Source: Gymnopus androsaceus JB14 (lineage: Eukaryota > Basidiomycota > Agaricomycetes > Agaricales > Omphalotaceae). From it: a stretch of 64,000 bases of DNA. The stretch is taken from positions 122,568 to 186,567 of the forward strand of contig ML769507.1 of the NCBI GenBank assembly GCA_009733575.1, given 5' to 3'. A model generated the notes under the pieces. It worked only from the letters and a program-made list of their open reading frames with translations, made no database searches and was not told the origin of the DNA. Both the position numbers and the translations under genes were made by a program. This document shows positions 22,860-32,920 of the stretch, one piece after another (position 1 is the stretch's first letter; each line of letters begins with the position of its first letter).

Positions 22860-23114
22860 CTAGTAGTGTTGCCGCAATACGACGAGATGGAGATGGTCTG
22901 CCAAAAACATTAAAATCCAAATAAATTCATATATTACTATGTTTGTAGTACCTAGGAAAATAACAATGGCACTAGAACTAAAACTACTTAGGATGAACAT
23001 TTGTAAATTAGGTCTTCGAATTCCCACAAGAGTTAAGATCAAATCAATAGTAAAATAAAGTGATGGGTGATGGGGAAGAATAAAGGCAAGTTGAACTTCA
23101 ACAAGTCTTTGCAT
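22860..23114 (-). other. Hydrophobic open frame of unknown status
   Basis: An 84-codon minus-strand frame has two hydrophobic stretches (MFILSSFSSSAIVIFLG and IYEFIWILMFLA). It resembles a piece of a fungal multi-span membrane protein but has no clear partner exons. It may be a remnant. Confidence 0.25.
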
Positions 23115-23160
23115 TGATTCTTATAGTGCTGGCAGGAGAGATCCAAGAGAATGACAGCTG

Positions 23161-23339
23161 CATCAGCAAAACCTGGGTGAACTATGGATTGCTATGGATT
23201 GCTATGGATTGCTATGAGTTGCTATGAGTTGCTCTACAGCACTGTACAGAAGCTCCAATACAATTCATAGCAGTCATAGAACTGTCCAGTTCTGGACAGA
23301 TGGGGACCTTGCTATGGGACCACCCAGGTTTTGCTGATG
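23161..23339. mobile_element. CATCAGC-type inverted-repeat element, 179 bp
   Basis: Ends CATCAGCAAAACCTGGGTG and CACCCAGGTTTTGCTGATG are inverted repeats, with direct TG on both sides (23159-23160, 23340-23341). The interior is mostly GCTATGGATT words and their inverses. Confidence 0.85.
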
Positions 23340-23427
23340 TGGCTCAAATGCTCGGCAATCCCATAGCAGCTCATAGCAGGCCATAGCAGCCATAGTTCTC
23401 TCCAGTGATTGTAGGAACCTCTCATGC

Positions 23428-24030
23428 TCATTCATCCAAAAATCTCATAATATCTTTTACTATGTTTACCTGTTTCTGTGCATCTTTTGCACCCAAACCA
23501 TCCCAATATGCATCTATCCAATGATACAACCTATGCTCCCACCGCTGCATGGTTTCCAGAGATACAGAGGCTAATGCAGCGGGCATATTATCCATCAATG
23601 TCTGGAAGGTATAATTACAGTTATCATGGAGGTAATTTTTGACTGCCCCCCCAGAAAAACTCAATCCAGTTGCGCTCGCAGTTATATTTTGGTAACCTTT
23701 GGCACATTGAAAGCAAGATATAGCCATGTTTTGTGTAGATATGAACAAGATATATAAGTTAAAAGTAGCTAAAAAATTGCTTTACCAGTGCGTGCATGTG
23801 CCACAAGTCACGTGTCAAAAAACTTGTCTTTGCCAATTGACTCAAAGAAGCATGTTGTGGTTTTGAAAATTTTTTGATGAAATTTGCCACTGCACATTTT
23901 ATGTGGCAACTTAATGGATTTGCACCATAGATTTTGTTTCTGAATACTGAACATTTTGCAAAAAAAACACAATGCTCACCACTAGGTAAGTGAAGGCTCA
24001 AATTTCTACTGCTTCTATCTCTAATCAAAG
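23428..24030 (-). pseudogene. Probable DNA-transposase remnant
   Basis: Two minus-strand frames (23428-23748 and 23759-24028) show segments such as LYHWIDAYWDGLGAKDAQ and FSGGAVKNYLHD. These remind me of host-encoded DDE-type transposase proteins common in Agaricomycetes, but this is recollection of a family pattern, not a database result. No catalytic triad is visible in the fragments. The surrounding DNA is CpG-poor and full of elements. Confidence 0.4.
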
Positions 24031-24353
24031 GCCTTATAAATTGGTTTCAGGCAACTACTTCCCGAAATATAAAGGTGGTGACAACTACAATGAGGCTTAC
24101 TGCTACCTTTGCCCCCAATTTCTGAGTCTCCGCCACAGGGAGGATATTTACCTACATGAGACTAGCAGCACCACCAACACTCTTAAACATAAGTCCTTCT
24201 GTCACTGTACATCTGACTGTGAGATAACTAACTTCCATTGAATCCACTGCATCATACTCATCAGCAGAAACTGTTTTGGGCCCAGGAGGATCTGAGGTCT
24301 CCTAGGCCTCTTAGGCAAGCCTGAGGCATCCTAAGGAAAAAGGGTAAAACTTT

Positions 24354-24445
24354 GGACACCTCAGGTATCCTAGTCATCCTAAGTGTCCTAGGATGTCTCA
24401 GGATGTCCCAGGAGACCTAGGATGACTAGGATACCTGAGGTGTCC
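24354..24445. repeat. Hairpin with 28-bp perfect arms
   Basis: The arm GGACACCTCAGGTATCC (continuing AGTCATCCTA) is repeated exactly inverted at the right. The loop region is built from CCTAGGATGTC-like words. It lies in the left part of the 24259-25098 element. Confidence 0.9.
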
Positions 24446-24627
24446 AAGGTTTGAGCCCAGAACACAGATTTTGTATACAAAAACTATTACAATTGTAGGT
24501 AATATCAATGTCTACAAATTATTTACAACTGTGGGTACAATCAATTTTGATATAGTAATACAATCTGGTGCGCAAATTTCGGGCCCTAAAGCCTCATTTG
24601 CGCTTATTTCAAGAGGCGGCAGCCCCT

Positions 24628-24660
24628 AACCCTAACCCTAGCCCCTAACCCCTAACCCAG
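24628..24660. repeat. Telomere-like CCCTAA repeats
   Basis: Four or five CCCTAA or CCCCTAA units lie together inside a transposable element. This matches the fungal telomere unit TTAGGG on the opposite strand, in an internal position. Confidence 0.7.
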
Positions 24661-24668
24661 CATGTTTG

Positions 24669-24744
24669 GCAATGCCGGACTAGCTCTCTGATGTTAGGGT
24701 TCACCTTTCAGGCGAACCCTAATGAGAGCTAGCCATGGTATTGC
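24669..24744. repeat. Imperfect hairpin next to telomere-like repeats
   Basis: The left arm GCAATGCCGGACTAGCTCTC pairs with the right arm ending GAGAGCTAGCCATGGTATTGC. Arms are about 30 bp, and GTTAGGGTTC and GAACCCTAA sit at the inner edges. Confidence 0.75.
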
Positions 24745-25570
24745 AGAGAAAGAAAAAAAGAAAAAAGGAATTAAACTGATACCTAATACATTAGAGGTTT
24801 GAACACCCACTGCCAGGTAGCACACAATTCCCATCAGATGAGCTGACCAAGAATACTGTTATGCCATAAGGCGCATGTAAAGTAGTGATCCAATTGAAAT
24901 ATATTACATTGGTGCTGTCACATTGTAAGTAATTTGTCGACATTGGTATTATTTACACTTGTAAGTGATTGTAAACAAATCCAATGCCATAGGTTGAAAG
25001 TTTTACCCTTTTTCCTGGGCCAACTAGGATTCCTCTGGTTGCATAAGAGGCCTAGGAGACCTCAGATCCTCCTGGGTCCAAAACAGTTTTTGCTGATGCT
25101 TTTATGCTGAAATCCATCAATTAATAGTGTTGCAGAACTCCATCCAAGATATTCTTATTAAAATTGCTGGAGCAAGACTATTAGCCTAATAGTATAGCTT
25201 TAGGTTGCATACATCCCTGGATGGTACAGCATGGAGGTTTGTACCAGAGTGAATGAAAGACAGCTCTAAACTTGGAGTTATAGAAGAAGAGAAAGCCTCA
25301 ATTGACTTTTGTTAGAAAATGTTGATGAATATGGAATTACAACCTGTACACTAAATCTTTCTTGAATTGATAACTGAATTTGTCTTTCAGTACTGCTCTA
25401 CAAATCTTGTCTCAATCCAGGTATTTTCATGTTTCCCAAGGATGTCTAGAAATGAGTGGTCCTAAAGAGATTCTCTATTTTACGTTGGAACAACACATGA
25501 ATGGACCGGAATATTTTTTATCTGCAGGTCAGGCATCATTTCTTTCAAGCAATAGTAGGAACTTAGGCCA

Positions 25571-26760
25571 CATCAGCAGAACCTGTTTTTCTGGAGCTGC
25601 TGGAGCATCCAGAGAATTGAATAAGTCTCCAGAGAGCTCTGGAGAACTCTGGAGACTCTGGAGAGAACAAAGCTGCAGTTGTCGATTGATGGCACTTTGA
25701 GAATGATTGGACTTTCCTTTTTTGGAGCTAGTCTGGCTGTCAGCAAGAGTAACACCAAAAATGATGGCCTCAAGTGCCCTCAACATAATGATGGTTGCTG
25801 TCAGCAACTCCTTGTGTCATCAACAATGCTGTAAACTATCAGGAAGTCATATAAAATGCATGACTTTCAACTTCCAAGTTTCAATGAACTTGTATTTTTT
25901 TCTTTCTCCCATTGTTACAATGTACTAGTTGCTGTAGGTTTCATCTTCATACAATGCTGTTTTCCAAAGCTGATTACCACAATTTGCCAGAAATGTAGAA
26001 GCATTTGTGAAATGGAGGCAGAGAGCAGGAAATCAAGAAGCAAGGGGACTAAAGATTTTTTTTTATTACACAGGGTCAAAAATTTTTTAATGGCCTCGAA
26101 GAGTGGACCGACCGACCCTGTGACATGAAAATTGCCTTGTTAGGGTGTCAAAGCTGTATATAATGATGTAAGTGTGATGTCTGATGTCACCATATGTCCC
26201 CTATAGGTACCGGGTACCAGTCACCTTCAATCCCATATACAGCTCATACATTCCCCACTGCTTCAATAGCTCATTGAGCTTAACAAAAGCAGCAGAAACT
26301 TGAAAGTGTATGAGAAAAACTTCAAGCCTTCAGAAGCATAGTATTTCAATACAACCTCACTGACAAAAGGTTGAGTAAAATTTTTTCTTAGTGGTCTCGG
26401 AGGGTGAACTGACCAACCACCAGAGTGTACCTGTCTGTAATCCTGGTTCCCTCTTGTCAAGAAGAGTATGGAAACATTGGGACTGAGAGGGGGAAGTGCA
26501 ACCTCATTGAATACTGCGTGTCACTTATTAATACATAATATTTACTGCTGTGGTGTGCCTATTGTTATAGTATATAAAAATAATGAATTAGAACTTTCTA
26601 TTATCAATTCATGGTTACACAACATGGAAACTTGATTGAATAGCTCTCTGGAGGTCTCCAGAGGTTTATATTGGTCTCTGGAATAGGTAACCTTGCTCCA
26701 GCTGCTCCAGAAGCTACAGGTGCTCTGGAGATCTCTGGAGACCATCCAGGTTTTGCTGAT
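25571..26760. mobile_element. Candidate CATCAGC-type element with CTGGAG words
   Basis: The left end CATCAGCAGAACCTG and the right end CCAGGTTTTGCTGAT face each other. Both subterminal regions are dense in TCTGGAGA/CTCCAGAG words. The terminal base and flanks are degenerate (CA on the left, AT on the right), so the pairing is less certain than for the other members. There is no supported coding region. Confidence 0.55.
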
Positions 26761-27114
26761 ATAATGTCCAAGATCTTGCAAGGAAAGATGTCAATTTTAC
26801 TGGGAAGAGAACGGATGGCCTCTCCATATGCATTGTTCTCAGAAGCTAGGGTAAGGCCTAGATCAAGCATATCATGGAGAATGCCCCTAAAAGCAAAATC
26901 AATTTGAGTTGTTGAAGAAAGACAAGACTAGAAACACGTACATCGTGAATTGGATTATATTAGAGAAAATAATGTCCTTATAAGATTCCTACTTTTCGTC
27001 ATGGTTCGTCATGGTATTCCCCGCAAAGAGATTTTATTTGCTGCAAAAGCTTCAACTGTGACTAGAGATTAGAAAATGATAACCAGTGAACTGTCGGAAC
27101 ATGCTTTTCCATCA

Positions 27115-27513
27115 TCATTGGTTCCCATCGAAGAGCAATCGAACCTCGTTCCTTCTCATCGTACGGTCCCTCCTGAGCTGCTTCTCAATCTCATGGTTTC
27201 CTGTCGCCTCGTTTCCACTAGTCAGTGTCCGTGTGCACTGGTAACGCGTGTAATATTCACAGATGGGCTCACCAATGCGCGCACCCGGTGCAACCTTACT
27301 GGTAACATCACCCTGATAAATTTGGGACTGCATATATGTTGAGATGTGCGAGCGTATGTGTTTTAAGACTTCGTTCCCCGATGCTATTGGTGAATCATTC
27401 TTGGTATCCCCAATTGGCCAGTAATCTGCATCTAATATCTTGGTGATGGCAGTGAGAAGTCGGTGCACTTGGGTCACCAATAGAGCATCCGTGACTGAAA
27501 CCAACTTAGCCAT
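27115..27513 (-). CDS. Unconfirmed open frame, 132 residues
   Basis: A minus-strand frame begins with an ATG 107 bp beyond the stop of the membrane-protein gene. The product is hydrophilic, with no signal, membrane segment or recognised motif. The DNA here is CpG-rich, unlike the tract to its left. It may be a gene, a 3' UTR frame or a remnant. Confidence 0.3.
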   Translation of the reverse strand: MAKLVSVTDALLVTQVHRLLTAITKILDADYWPIGDTKNDSPIASGNEVLKHIRSHISTYMQSQIYQGDVTSKVAPGARIGEPICEYYTRYQCTRTLTSGNEATGNHEIEKQLRRDRTMRRNEVRLLFDGNQ

Positions 27514-27619
27514 TCAGTCGAAATAAGTTATCAAACAACAACTCAAGTCGAAAGAAACACCATGTAAGTACCATCGCAATCCTTTATCTTGGCAGATGAG
27601 TAAGTACGACCTTTCCGTA

Positions 27620-28866
27620 TCAAGGCTTTTCTCCACTCCATCTTGCTTCATTCTTTGACGACACCTCGGCGGCATCTTCTGCAGTAGCCAAATTACGGAG
27701 AGGAAATGTTGGATTTGGATGATATCCTCCTGTAGACAACTGAACGTCGTCATTCGGTCGAGCGTTCCGTATAATAACCAGATTAAATGCTATTGACAGT
27801 ACTTGGATTTCCTGTCGGAATGGTGTATAGGATTGAGAATATTCTATCTGGGCAGCATTTCATGGGCTCTACTCACCATGGAGGAAGTCGCATAGAATGA
27901 GAGACTGTCGGCCAAGAAGGTAGAGAACGAAATCAGAGCAGTTGTCGTGTAGAGGAGCCCCGATTCGATAATAACCAATATGACATTCTGCAACCTTGTT
28001 CTTTTACGCGTTTGACCGGAAAAAGTGTGGATGGGGTCGCGGGTATAATGGGAACCAGTAGTGTACAATGAGGTTTCTTTGTCTACCTGACGAATGCGAT
28101 GGACAATCAGACCTGTCACAGAAAAATTTCAGCAATGGGTGTATCTGAACGTTAACACATACCGTGGGTCAGAAAATTGTTAAAAAGTGAAACAGAGAAA
28201 CCAGATATGATCATAGGATCAAATTGCAAGGCAGAGGCCCTAAACAAGGGGAAAAGGTTTCCATGGACACTCTGCACCTCCACGCATATGACATAAATGG
28301 ATAGACTGAGGTAGCTCAACCATAAAAACATTGGAAGTGCAATGATGAGCCATCTCCTGTTGTATACCACCCAGCAACGATAGACCTATGCAATACAACA
28401 ATGATTGACAGCATATATTGGAAGATGTAAGGGATAAACACATACCCAAGCACCGTCACTAATCAGTGTCCCCACCACACCATTACAAGTCTGCAAGTAA
28501 TTGTAAATGTCTCAATAAGTGAAGCAAATAGGGCATGATGCCACGCACTTTCAACATTATCGTCCAATTAGTTAATGCACTGGGCAGTTGAGAAGCAGAT
28601 CCATTAATCGGGCTTGCGAAAGATTTGATCGCCTCAATATTCTGTGTCAGCCCTAGCGCAACGTCAAAGGCTGGGAACAAGGCTAGCAGCACCGCGACGA
28701 CTAGCATAGGCCAACTGATTGTTGACGCAGACTTTCGAATGCCCTTCGAGTCCCATAGGAGGCAGCGTATACTTTGAACGAACGTGATGAGGTATATTCC
28801 CCAGAAGAAACTGGAAAGAAACAAAGCCAAGAGCTGGACTATGACGATTCCGCTGTCTTCCGTCAT
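27620..28866 (-). CDS. Multi-span membrane protein, 349 residues
   Basis: Five exons (28866-28549, 28490-28446, 28385-28163, 28112-27877, 27847-27620) join in phase. The product has about seven hydrophobic segments, among them IVIVQLLALFLSSFFWGIYL, PMLVVAVLLALFPAFDVA and LIIALPMFLWLSYLSLSIYV, and a hydrophilic C-terminal tail of about 50 residues. This topology and the WGIYLITFVQSIRCLLWD segment match a large family of basidiomycete integral membrane proteins of unknown role, GPCR-like in topology. A decayed partial copy lies at 21690-22636, and conservation of its last intron borders supports this gene model. Function unknown. Confidence 0.85.
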
Positions 28867-28949
28867 GTAAAATTGGCAGATTGAAAAACAAAAAGGACCA
28901 ACTTTCCTTTCTTTTAAGGCTTAACGTATCACCGGAATTGGAACGGATC

Positions 28950-29337
28950 TAACAATCATGATACTTTGAAGTTGAAGTATCAGTTCAAGCCGTGTTGTAT
29001 ATCTGATGGTCAGCGTCGTGATAAAGATGCTAACAAGGGGCTGAACATGATCCTCGAACAACGAGTAAGAAAAAGGGACATAAGGTCTCCATGCTTTCAA
29101 TTGACTTGTTCCTGCTAAACAATAATTTGAAGTTCAAGAGGTTCGAGCCGCTGTTGCATATCTGATGCGTCGCGATCGCGATAAAGATGCTAACAAGAAC
29201 CGAAGAGCCTTCGATAAGAGGAGCCTTCGATAAGAGGAGCCTTCGATAAGAGGGCCACTGGAAAGGCCAGCGAGTAAGAAAAGGCCTCCAAGCTTTTAAT
29301 TGGGCCCTTGACAAGAATATATTAGTCGAAGATATTA
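28950..29337. repeat. Spacer with diverged direct repeats
   Basis: A sequence around GATAAAGATGCTAACAAG occurs at about 29020 and 29180 with flanking similarity, an old direct duplication of about 55-100 bp. No gene is seen. Confidence 0.6.
29205..29252. repeat. Tandem repeat, 3 x 16 bp
   Basis: GAGCCTTCGATAAGAG occurs three times in perfect tandem. Confidence 0.95.
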
Positions 29338-29762
29338 TTATATGGGTATACACACAGGCGTTTCGGCGAGGTATCCTTCGATTGCTTCGTCACTATCGCC
29401 TTCATATTCGCCTTGGCCTTCGTCTTGGTTATCATCCACGTCTGGAACTTCTTCATCGGCAACCGGAGCATTGACTGAGCATTTTGCGTTGGTATCGAGG
29501 AATCCGAAAACCTTCGCTCGCGATTGTACGGTGAATACGAGATGACAGGATATAGCTGGATATAGGTCTTGGAGCTAGCATATCATAGAGGAATGCAAAA
29601 GAGAAAGAAAGAAAGAAACGCACAAAGGGAAAGACGTACCGAATCCCGATAAAAAATTCGTATTTTTTTGTTTCTCTGACAATAAGCACCCTGGATAAAG
29701 CATAACTTCTCCTCCGATACTGCAACGGTGTAATGAGGAGGACGACGATGAGCCGAGTCTCC
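29338..29762 (-). CDS. Small protein with acidic C-terminus (5' end unresolved)
   Basis: The last exon (29574-29338) reads as 78 residues, starting LQDLYPAISCHLVFTVQSR and ending in a strongly acidic tail with PDVDDNQDEGQGEYEGDSDE. A GTACGT...GCTAG intron (29575-29639) joins it in phase to an upstream exon beginning within about 29760, which reads LCFIQGAYCQRNKKIRIFY. No start codon lies in that frame, so at least one more 5' exon is needed. No family is recognised. The meaningful reading through the splice site is the main support. Confidence 0.45.
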
Positions 29763-30331
29763 ATAAATCGTAGCTCTCGTGTTTTCAATTTAGATTGAAT
29801 GAACTTGATCGTCGCGCTGTTTTCTGACGTTGGTATGAAGAGATGATAGAGCTCGAGGAAGAGGAATCAAAGTCCGAGTTCCAGGTAATGATCATCGATA
29901 GCGTCCAGAGGATGCTAAGTGAGCGCCTCCATCATCATGCGGTTTCAATTAAGCGCTCACGTCCTTCCTCCAGTCCATTGTCAGTACTGATTGCAATACA
30001 CAACATCTACGTGGGACTCTGCGATGGACTCTGCGATGCAGCATGCAGCTGGTTACCAAAGAATGAACTCATATATCCGCCAAATCAGAAATTGGAGCAC
30101 AGTGGATACAGTATGACGGCAGAATTTCTCGAGCTCTCCATCTCTTTGTTTTTTCTACTCTCATTATCCTCTACGAATCACCATACGAATCACCAACGAA
30201 TCACCAACGAACTAACTATCTAACGCTGATGAATTTGGACCTGTGGAACAAGGTGAGCAGAGTACGCACTTATGTGGCTTGAATTGCATGTAACTTGTGC
30301 TGCAGTAATCAGACAGTAATACCCGGTCCAA
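29763..30331. other. Intergenic region with a possible 5' UTR intron
   Basis: The 126-codon frame at 29843-30223 has no features and I do not call it. A GTGAGC...CTGCAG intron (about 30252-30305) precedes the next ATG and may lie in the 5' UTR of the following gene. Confidence 0.4.
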
Positions 30332-31472
30332 ATGAGTCAACCAAACGAATCGCAATCTCGACCTGCATCTCAGCTCACAGCTACATCTCAGGCGTCGAAC
30401 AGGCCTGGATCCCAGTCCTCCAACCGACCGGAATCGCAGGCCTCCTAACGGACCCTCTCCAACTCCTAACCAATCCCAGCCGCAGTCTCGGTCTGCCTCT
30501 CAGGCATCGCAGGCATCCAACCGTGACCAACCTACTCCAACCCAATCGCGATCTCCCTCTCAGACTCAGGGAAACCCGTCTCACTCCCGTCCTGCTTCTC
30601 AAGCCTCTAATAAATCCCGTCCTGCATCCGTATCCCAACCAAAGTCTCGTACTTCTTCTCCTTCAGTCTCCGCCTCCCGTGCTCCGCGTACGCCCCGCAG
30701 TCGAAGTCAAACCTCTCGAAGTATTTCTGGTTTAGATGATGAGGATAAGGAACCTCCTGCTCCAGAGCTACCTCACGTCTCCGAGGAACGAGAGGAGCGC
30801 GACGCTAAAGCCGGCGGTGCTAATAGTCTTGACGCCGACAATGCTCAGCCTCAGCCTACTGCCGAATCCAAAGACACTGGCGGCGAAAAGAAGAAACGTC
30901 GTCGCCGAGGCAAAAAGTCTCTCAAAAGCTTCGGCGTCGACAAATGGCCTCACGGAGACAACCCAGGTAAAATGGAGCCTCCTCACGGCGTCGACGACTG
31001 GCCTTACGGGGACCCTGATGATTCTGATGGCGTTGGAGTCTCTGGTCGAGTCCTCAAACGCCCCAAAGGAATCCGCGACTTTAGCCCCGCCTACGCTCCC
31101 TCTGAATCTAACGCCAGCACCAACAACAGCAGATGGACCGATCGAACCGACTACTCCCAAGTCTCCGGTCTCGCGCTCAAAGACTGGCACCGTGATTCCT
31201 CCCTCCCAGGCGTCGATAACTGGCCGCACGGTGATAATCCGGGTATTATGATCAAGCCTTTAGATCATTGGGGCAAACCTCTGACCAACCCCGATGGGAC
31301 GCTGGTCCAGAGGGAGAATCCTACTGGGTTGCCGACGTATAACGAGTTGCATGGGATGGATCTGGATACGCACGATGATCATGTTATCAAGTTGAAGTTG
31401 GAGTTGGATATTGATGTGGCGGTTGAGATTAATGCAAGGATACGTGGTGATGTTACACTGGCGCTGCTGTGA
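30332..31472 (+). pseudogene. Ser/Gln/Pro-rich protein with GVDxWPHGD repeats, one frameshift
   Basis: The ATG at 30332 starts MSQPNESQSRPASQ. This low-complexity frame stops at about 30447, but a single extra T near 30446 (CCTCCTAACGG) accounts for the break: the next frame continues the same composition and stays open to 31472. The downstream part has a basic stretch KKKRRRRGKKS, three motifs GVDKWPHGD, GVDDWPYGD and GVDNWPHGD, and a C-terminus VEINARIRGDVTLALL, which I have seen as a recurring end of basidiomycete unknown proteins. No suitable intron removes the stop. It is either a 1-nt sequencing error in an intact gene of about 380 residues, or a recent pseudogene. Function unknown. Confidence 0.65.
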
Positions 31473-32058
31473 GTACCACACTGGTTTTTGAGACTGTCGT
31501 TGATGACTTTGTGTAGCATGTGAATGACGTCCAGAATCGACACTTCAGAACTGTAACATTTTTCTTTTCGCTTTCCCACCTATACCTTTTATAATTCACA
31601 TTCTACTAGCTCCTTCCTTGCTTTTTTGACGTTGCAAACGCCCTTTCACGTTCTGTATCTTCATGTGTCAACTTCTTGCATATCCACATATCCATACTCA
31701 TATCCGTATCAAAAGGTAGGTCAAAGTTTCAACTCTTATATGTGTATTGTATTACTAGCTTCGTTTGTTCTCCTTTCTTCTTCAACTTTTACTTACCTCA
31801 AGCGCTGCAGTGTAAGACAGTGGAGTCAGAATTAATGTAATAATGTATGAGCGTTCTTTTTCGTGTTAAAGTCCGGATCTGCTGTCTATCAGAAATACCC
31901 CATCTCAATGAAATCACGCCAGCTCTCGCTACCAAACGGGTTCAGTTCGACCTAAAAAAAACTCCAGATTACTGTACTTACTTGACAAGTACTCAGAGAC
32001 GCCATCACGTGACAACTTCAAGACGTTGAATCGGCGCTAACCCTCTTCTCGAACGACC
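31473..32058. other. Intergenic region; the right part is duplicated
   Basis: The stretch from about 31850 (GCGTTCTTTTTCGTG...) recurs in part at 37371-37425, and 31905-32058 matches 41578-41742. This is the shared upstream region of the unknown gene that follows. No gene is seen. Confidence 0.6.
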
Positions 32059-32622
32059 ATGAGTTCTCCAAAACCACCAACAGTTACACCGACGCCTTAT
32101 CTCGCCGGCATCCTTCTCAACACACGTCAGATCCAACTCATCGCTGAAAACACTCTTTCCGCAGAAGACATCTCACTCGCCAACTACAATGATCATGGAA
32201 TTGATTATGCCTGGGCTATGAACCGCCATTTTCACGAAGCGTTGGTGCACCGAGTTGTCATTTGTCCTCCCCGGAACGCGAAACCAAGTGACAAAGACTT
32301 GCGTTTTTATGCTCACTCGGTCGTGCCGTCGTTTGATGGAAAGCCGCCCCAACTGTATGCTGGTGACTTTGGGTATGATTTTTTTAGGGAATTGCTGGAG
32401 GGCCTTCCAGAGGAAGTGAGAAAGGAGTTTTTAGGAGCTAGAATGGGCGTTGTTCGTTGGCCAAGGTATTTTAGAGGTGCGTTAATGGTTAATAATGCTG
32501 TTGTTATACTTATTTGTTATGATGTAGAGCCCGAATGGATTCGTGAAGATATGTACAACGCCATTGAGAAAATGCAGGCTCAGCACAAACTTGATGGAGA
32601 TTCCGAGGACGACACAACTTGA
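32059..32622 (+). CDS. Unknown protein, 170 residues, copy A
   Basis: Two exons, 32059-32476 and 32528-32622. The frame also reads through the 51-nt intron, giving a 187-residue alternative. The paralogue at 41743 has an 88-nt insert-bearing version of the same intron that would break the frame if retained, so splicing is the better model. The product begins MSSPKPPTVTPTPYLAG and has no signal peptide, membrane segment or motif I recognise. It is hydrophilic and soluble-looking, with the segment KPSDKDLRFYAHSVVPSFDG in the middle. It is convergent with the aldo-keto reductase. Decayed copies occur at 36933 and 45225. Function unknown. Confidence 0.7.
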   Translation: MSSPKPPTVTPTPYLAGILLNTRQIQLIAENTLSAEDISLANYNDHGIDYAWAMNRHFHEALVHRVVICPPRNAKPSDKDLRFYAHSVVPSFDGKPPQLYAGDFGYDFFRELLEGLPEEVRKEFLGARMGVVRWPRYFRGALMVNNAVVILICYDVEPEWIREDMYNAIEKMQAQHKLDGDSEDDTT

Positions 32623-32920
32623 TCAAGATTCGGATGGATGAGAACGGGGTCTCGGATGTCAAGTGCCGTTCAGCCTGTTCAGTTTTGTATCTCTTGAAAC
32701 ACAATGAGAAGTATCCCTCCTCGTCCAGTACTTGATTCTTAGCAAAATCGCTGGTCCCACTCCCGGCTCTTGGATCGCATGGAAGTTCAAATTGCACTAG
32801 GTTAAATTTATTTACTTCAATATATGTATATCGATAGACTCTGATTCAGCATGTCAGAAACAACTTCGAGAGAGAGAAGCCAAGGTACAACGAAGACACC
32901 CTGCAAATACAGTACGCTCA

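Larger units (their letters stand above)
24259..25098. mobile_element. CATCAGC-type element with about 95-bp inverted repeats
   Basis: An 840-bp element begins CATCAGCAGAAACTG and ends CAGTTTTTGCTGATG. The inverted arms extend imperfectly about 95 bp, through the motif AAAAAGGGTAAAACTTT. CT flanks both sides (24257-24258, 25099-25100). Inside are two further hairpins and a telomere-like patch. No coding region. Confidence 0.85.

Noticed and set aside
23161..23339. CRISPR-like array because of repeated CTATGGATTG words
   Set aside because: Repeats are contiguous, with inverted copies and no spacers, in a eukaryotic context; they belong to an inverted-repeat element.
24628..24660. Possible true chromosome end
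   Set aside because: Telomere-like units are few and lie inside an inverted-repeat element, with ordinary sequence on both sides.
29843..30223. 126-codon plus-strand frame with an acidic start
   Set aside because: No motif, a Ser/His-rich random look, and a possible 5' flank for genes on both sides.
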